From CAZWLD01 sp964634685 (GTDB lineage Bacteria > Bacillota_I > Bacilli_A > Acholeplasmatales > JAEDCM01): a stretch of 64,000 nucleotides of DNA. The notes beneath the pieces were generated by a model. That model worked only from the letters and a program-made list of their open reading frames with translations, was not told the DNA's origin and made no database searches. Below, piece by piece: positions 61,320-64,000 of this stretch. Positions within the stretch are counted from its first letter, which is position 1, and every line of letters starts with the position of its first letter. The stretch is from the NCBI GenBank assembly GCA_964634685.1, contig CAZWLD010000002.1, forward strand, positions 78,491 to 142,490. The letters run 5' to 3'. Position numbers and translations under genes: made by a program.

Positions 61320-61800
61320 ATCTTAGGGGCATCTAGCCCCAATGGTCACCACCCAAACTCAGCAGTTATAATGGATATATCGTAAGGTTCAAAAACTATA
61401 TCCAACCGCCTTTTCACCCGAGCATCTTACGATATACTCAAGTCGGCTAATATTTAATAAGGATACTTATAAAGAGTTTCCTAAACAACTTGAGGATACT
61501 TATAAGGAGTTTCCTCGACAACCTATATTCGTACTGCAATACTCCCAATTTCTCGCATTGGTATCGACTACTTAAGCTATTTTCGTCTACGATGTCTTTA
61601 AGCGACCAACTGGTATCTTTGAAAAGGAGATACTTATAACCTTGGTTCTCTCGCTCCCCAGCGGCAGATTTATTACTAATCTACCAATTCCACCCTTCAC
61701 TGCAGGTGTATGCAAATACCTTTTGTACAGGCGTATGGTATCAACGCAAATAAAGAAACTCGTTTATAAAAGAGAGCGAAGAAAAGCTCAATCGCTTTTA
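61320..61800 (-). other. structured region right of the intron-containing tRNA
   Basis: No protein gene seen. Contains a GGGGC-ATCTA-GCCCC hairpin, overlapping helices GGATATA/TATATCC and ATATCGTAAG/CTTACGATAT (61373-61435) that could be a pseudoknot or switch, two 33-nt direct repeats (61459-61490, 61492-61523), and a Leu-tRNA-like fragment at about 61640-61710 (GGGTGGAATTGGTAGAT plus an AGATT-AGTAATA-AATCT hairpin) without a T arm. Confidence 0.4.
61459..61523. repeat. tandem 33-nt repeat (two copies)
   Basis: GGATACTTATAA then GAGTTTCCT and ACAAC occurs twice with a 33-nt period; a partial copy (GATACTTATAACC) follows near 61630. Confidence 0.7.
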
Positions 61801-61820
61801 CTTTTTTACTTTCTATAAAT

Positions 61821-61849
61821 ATTATAACATATATTTTTTAGAAAATCAA
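61821..61849 (-). promoter_or_regulatory. promoter for the right tRNA/intron cluster
   Basis: TTGATT, 17 nt, TATAAT on the minus strand. Confidence 0.65.
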
Positions 61850-61854
61850 AATTT

Positions 61855-61985
61855 CCGCATAAGGGGAAGTCACGTTTTAAGGGGTGCCATAAGAAGCGAT
61901 TAACCTTCTCTACTCCGCTGCGGGCGGCGATGACCTTTCTCTCTCTACGACACTATTCGGCTTTTTCCCTTTTTTGATTTTCTAT
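61855..61985 (-). ncRNA. candidate structured ncRNA with own promoter
   Basis: About 115-130 nt between promoters 61990-62018 and 61821-61849, no reading frame. 5' AAGGGAA can pair with 3' TTCCCCTT; an internal GC-rich part CATCGCCGCCCGCAGCGG is unlike the AT-rich surroundings. No known class recognised. Confidence 0.4.
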
Positions 61986-61989
61986 ATAT

Positions 61990-62018
61990 ATTATAACATA
62001 TATTTTTGAAAAAATCAA
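61990..62018 (-). promoter_or_regulatory. promoter for candidate ncRNA 61855-61985
   Basis: TTGATT, 17 nt, TATAAT with extended -10, minus strand. Confidence 0.6.
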
Positions 62019-62028
62019 AAAATCTTTT

Positions 62029-62250
62029 TTAAGCGATAAAATCAGAGAAATCAACCCAGAAGTCATGTCTTATAATGGCAGGAGTCGTGATTTCATCATT
62101 AGTTGCATCATCATAAATCTGCGCTACAGGAATAGCATAACCACAACAGCTACAAATAATTACATCACCATATTCAATGCCCCAAAGATAGCCTTTCTTT
62201 TTAGAGTCATAAAATTCAACCTGCTTAGAAAACTTAATTTCGTTATCCAT
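62029..62250 (-). CDS. hypothetical protein (73 aa)
   Basis: Has a CSCCGY motif (DVIICSCCGYAIPVAQIYDD) that could bind zinc. ATG at 62250; ends TAA. Second gene after promoter 62509-62537. No TAG; unknown family. Confidence 0.5.
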   Translation of the reverse strand: MDNEIKFSKQVEFYDSKKKGYLWGIEYGDVIICSCCGYAIPVAQIYDDATNDEITTPAIIRHDFWVDFSDFIA

Positions 62251-62266
62251 ATATTCTTGTCTCCTT

Positions 62267-62473
62267 TCAATTAAGACTTACTTCTCGAATAAACCAAGAG
62301 TCATAAAGAGAATAAGTATCTCTCAGCTCTGCAGCAAGTTCTTCCTTTGTTATTTCATCGTCCATATCTCCGCATTCAGCTACATCGTCAATAATATACT
62401 CAATAGCATCTTCAAGTTTTCTGAAAGCTGCAAGAGTATCTGTTTCATAACAAGCGAGGTAAATTTCTTCCAT
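62267..62473 (-). CDS. acidic hypothetical protein (68 aa)
   Basis: ATG at 62473 with AAAGGTG upstream; reads MEEIYLACYETDTLAAFRKL, then DAIEYIIDDVAECGDMDDEI. Strongly acidic and helical. No TAG, unknown family. Confidence 0.45.
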   Translation of the reverse strand: MEEIYLACYETDTLAAFRKLEDAIEYIIDDVAECGDMDDEITKEELAAELRDTYSLYDSWFIREVSLN

Positions 62474-62508
62474 AACCTTATCACCTTTCTTTTTCATTTT
62501 CTATATAT

Positions 62509-62537
62509 ATTATATCATAAATTTATAAAAAAATAAA
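62509..62537 (-). promoter_or_regulatory. promoter for 62473-62029 operon
   Basis: TTTATT, 17 nt, TATAAT on the minus strand. Confidence 0.55.
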
Positions 62538-62567
62538 GGATAATGCTATATACTAGCATTATCCTTT
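62535..62567 (-). terminator. terminator after surface-protein gene
   Basis: 14-bp stem AAAGGATAATGCTA / TAGCATTATCCTTT, 5-nt loop, T run on the minus strand. Confidence 0.8.
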
Positions 62568-62580
62568 ATATAATTATATA

Positions 62581-64000
62581 TTAGTGGTCTATATCAGACT
62601 TACGCTTTGCTATAATAGCGGCAGCCGCTAAAGCAATAGGAATCACACCTAAAATAGTAGGATTTCCAGTTGTAGGAGATTCTACGAGAGTAATTGTTTC
62701 TTCAACAGGCTCCTCGACGATAGACTCATCTGTTGTTTCAATAGACTCAGTAATTGCGGGTAGAGTTTCAGAAGTCTCTGGATTTACAAGGATAATTTCC
62801 TCGCTATTATCCTCAAGACCGGCTCCCGCAGAGATATCTTCAGCAGCATCCTTATCTACTTCAACAATCAAAGTATCCCAATACCAATCTACAGGAGTAT
62901 AAAGCAACATAGAGGTAAGGAATGTCTTTGCATCAGTAATCTTACCATCAGAGGTAATAGTATCCCAATCAAATGTCAAAGTATCGTTATTCCAAGTAAA
63001 CTTATCTACCTGATTCAACTGCATAGTCCAATTGCTATTGACTACAATAGCTCCTTCAAATAGGTTAATACCCCAAGCACTTGAATAAGAGCCATAGTTA
63101 TCTGTAAAAATTACACCAGCAGGAGAGTATATATCACTATAAAGATGCTGTTCAAAAGCCTTATGATTCCATACAGCCTTATCTTTATCAAAAGTAATCT
63201 TGCCATCCTTATCAACCATACCATTAAATGATACAAAAGTAAATGTAACATTTGAACCATTAGCTATTGCGTCATTCAAAACTGCAACAGGTCTTGTATA
63301 TCTGTTATTCTCTGACTTTAGAGTTGAAAGAGCGTAAAGAACATCTGCGGGCTCCTTGAGTGAAGACTTCATAGGCTTAGCCCAAATTCTGTCATAGAGA
63401 CCCTTATCAAATGAAGTGCAACCATATGTAGAAGGCATAATTGCTTTATTTTCTGCGTTCATTATCTTAGTAGGAACGCCGCAATTAGTAATAGTCTTGT
63501 TAATATCCTCAATGGTAAGATGAGACTTAACCTTATAGGTCATTCTTACTGACATTTCACTAACTCCATAATTGGATCCAGTGCCAGAATAACCGAGTCT
63601 TGTAAGGTCATATGCACTCATATTAAGTGTATTTGTATACTTACCAAGAGAAATGGGAACATAGAACTTATGACCAGTTATTACATTCTTAATGCCGCTA
63701 TCAAGAATTAGAGGAGTTCTCTTATCATAAGACCAAGTTGTAGTCTTAGAATTTGAGGCAAATAGTTTATTTGTTACTGTTGCGGAAATGGTTACTTCAA
63801 TAGCAACAGGTTCAAAATATTCATTATCAACTCCAAATTCAAGATAAGCAACGTCTTCTCTTGTAGAAGTTGTTGTATCGTCCTCTCCAAGAATAATAGC
63901 AGCATCTTCAACTGAAAGTCTGTAAGTATCAGCGGATACTGATGGAGTATATTTCTGGGTTACTGTAACAACACTTTCTGTTGTTTCCCAATAATGTTCC
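62581..64000 (-). CDS. surface/adhesin-like protein with sortase-type C-terminus, partial
   Basis: Open to the right edge; the last 472 residues are seen, no TAG. Beta-rich repeats (SVSADTYRLSVEDAAIILGE, YTPVDWYWDTLIVEVDKD), an acidic Glu/Thr-rich stalk, then SPTTGNPTILGVIPIALAAA and a positive tail (AKRKSDIDH). That end is the layout of Gram-positive wall-anchored proteins, with SPTTG in place of LPxTG, a helix and a basic tail. A phage gene for a host-surface protein is unusual; a tail protein with a membrane helix is the alternative. Confidence 0.6.
   Translation of the reverse strand, partial: EHYWETTESVVTVTQKYTPSVSADTYRLSVEDAAIILGEDDTTTSTREDVAYLEFGVDNEYFEPVAIEVTISATVTNKLFASNSKTTTWSYDKRTPLILDSGIKNVITGHKFYVPISLGKYTNTLNMSAYDLTRLGYSGTGSNYGVSEMSVRMTYKVKSHLTIEDINKTITNCGVPTKIMNAENKAIMPSTYGCTSFDKGLYDRIWAKPMKSSLKEPADVLYALSTLKSENNRYTRPVAVLNDAIANGSNVTFTFVSFNGMVDKDGKITFDKDKAVWNHKAFEQHLYSDIYSPAGVIFTDNYGSYSSAWGINLFEGAIVVNSNWTMQLNQVDKFTWNNDTLTFDWDTITSDGKITDAKTFLTSMLLYTPVDWYWDTLIVEVDKDAAEDISAGAGLEDNSEEIILVNPETSETLPAITESIETTDESIVEEPVEETITLVESPTTGNPTILGVIPIALAAAAIIAKRKSDIDH

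Noticed and set aside
61640..61710. Additional tRNA-Leu gene
   Set aside because: D arm and an anticodon-like hairpin are present, but there is no T arm, matching acceptor or CCA; treated as a fragment.
1..64000. TGA recoding
   Set aside because: Several genes end in TGA exactly where the next gene starts (4147, 12953, 27197, 29877), so TGA is a stop.
1..64000. CRISPR array
   Set aside because: Repeated strings are promoters, tRNA parts or fibre repeats; no regular repeat-spacer pattern was seen.

Overview
The window is a 64 kb piece of a large, AT-rich, double-stranded DNA phage that reassigns TAG to glutamine (genetic code 15 style). Many genes continue across in-frame TAG codons that fall at conserved Gln positions, every complete gene I could close ends in TAA or TGA, and the window carries an amber-decoding tRNA (anticodon CTA). 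A GH25/M15 endolysin, an LLH-like holin, BspA-type leucine-rich repeats, a Crh-like protein and an SPTTG-type wall-anchor tail point to a low-GC Gram-positive (Clostridia-like) gut host; the host is an inference.

Layout. 1-3.5 kb: class III ribonucleotide reductase (nrdD, nrdG). 3.6-27 kb, all on the minus strand: nucleotide kinases and a nearly complete replication and recombination set (DNA polymerase III alpha, SF1 helicase, RecJ, primase, DnaB, a Sak4-like ATPase, an SSB-like protein, NAD ligase and both subunits of a type IIA topoisomerase), with small regulators and a GIY-YIG protein between them. 27-33 kb: two metallophosphoesterases, a holin-like protein, a polynucleotide kinase, an RNA ligase and a Crh/HPr-like protein. 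33.6-40.9 kb, plus strand: tail fibre with YadA-like repeats, tail proteins, an LRR protein, an unknown large protein and the endolysin. 41-43.9 kb, minus: a Ro60/TROVE-like (DUF2828) vWA protein and a secreted protein. 43.9-50.9 kb and 58.5-61.8 kb: about thirty tRNA or tRNA-like genes mixed with ribozymes, structured RNAs, homing endonucleases and small ORFs. 51-58.3 kb, minus: small genes, a nucleotidyltransferase of RNA-repair type and a second tail-fibre operon. The right edge holds a partial cell-surface protein.

Nearly every minus-strand operon starts with the same promoter (TTGATT or TTGACA, 17 nt, TATAAT with an extended -10) and many end in intrinsic terminators. The only plus-strand copy I found (32930-32958) may drive the tail-lysis block.

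The RNA biology is the remarkable part. Three HDV-like (theta-type) ribozymes sit directly behind tRNA CCA ends. At least ten copies of a second, unrecognised structured element (closing stem AAG...CTT plus a CAGCAA or CTGCAA motif) lie between tRNAs, directly behind tRNA CCA ends, around tRNA-like cores, and upstream of the Ro-like gene. One tRNA-Leu(TAA) is interrupted by a group I intron with an HNH endonuclease, another tRNA is split by an I-Ssp6803I-like endonuclease, two have short insertions in the anticodon arm, and one lacks the anticodon arm. Together with the RNA ligase, polynucleotide kinase and Ro-like protein this suggests a dedicated tRNA processing, repair and surveillance module supporting a recoded genome.
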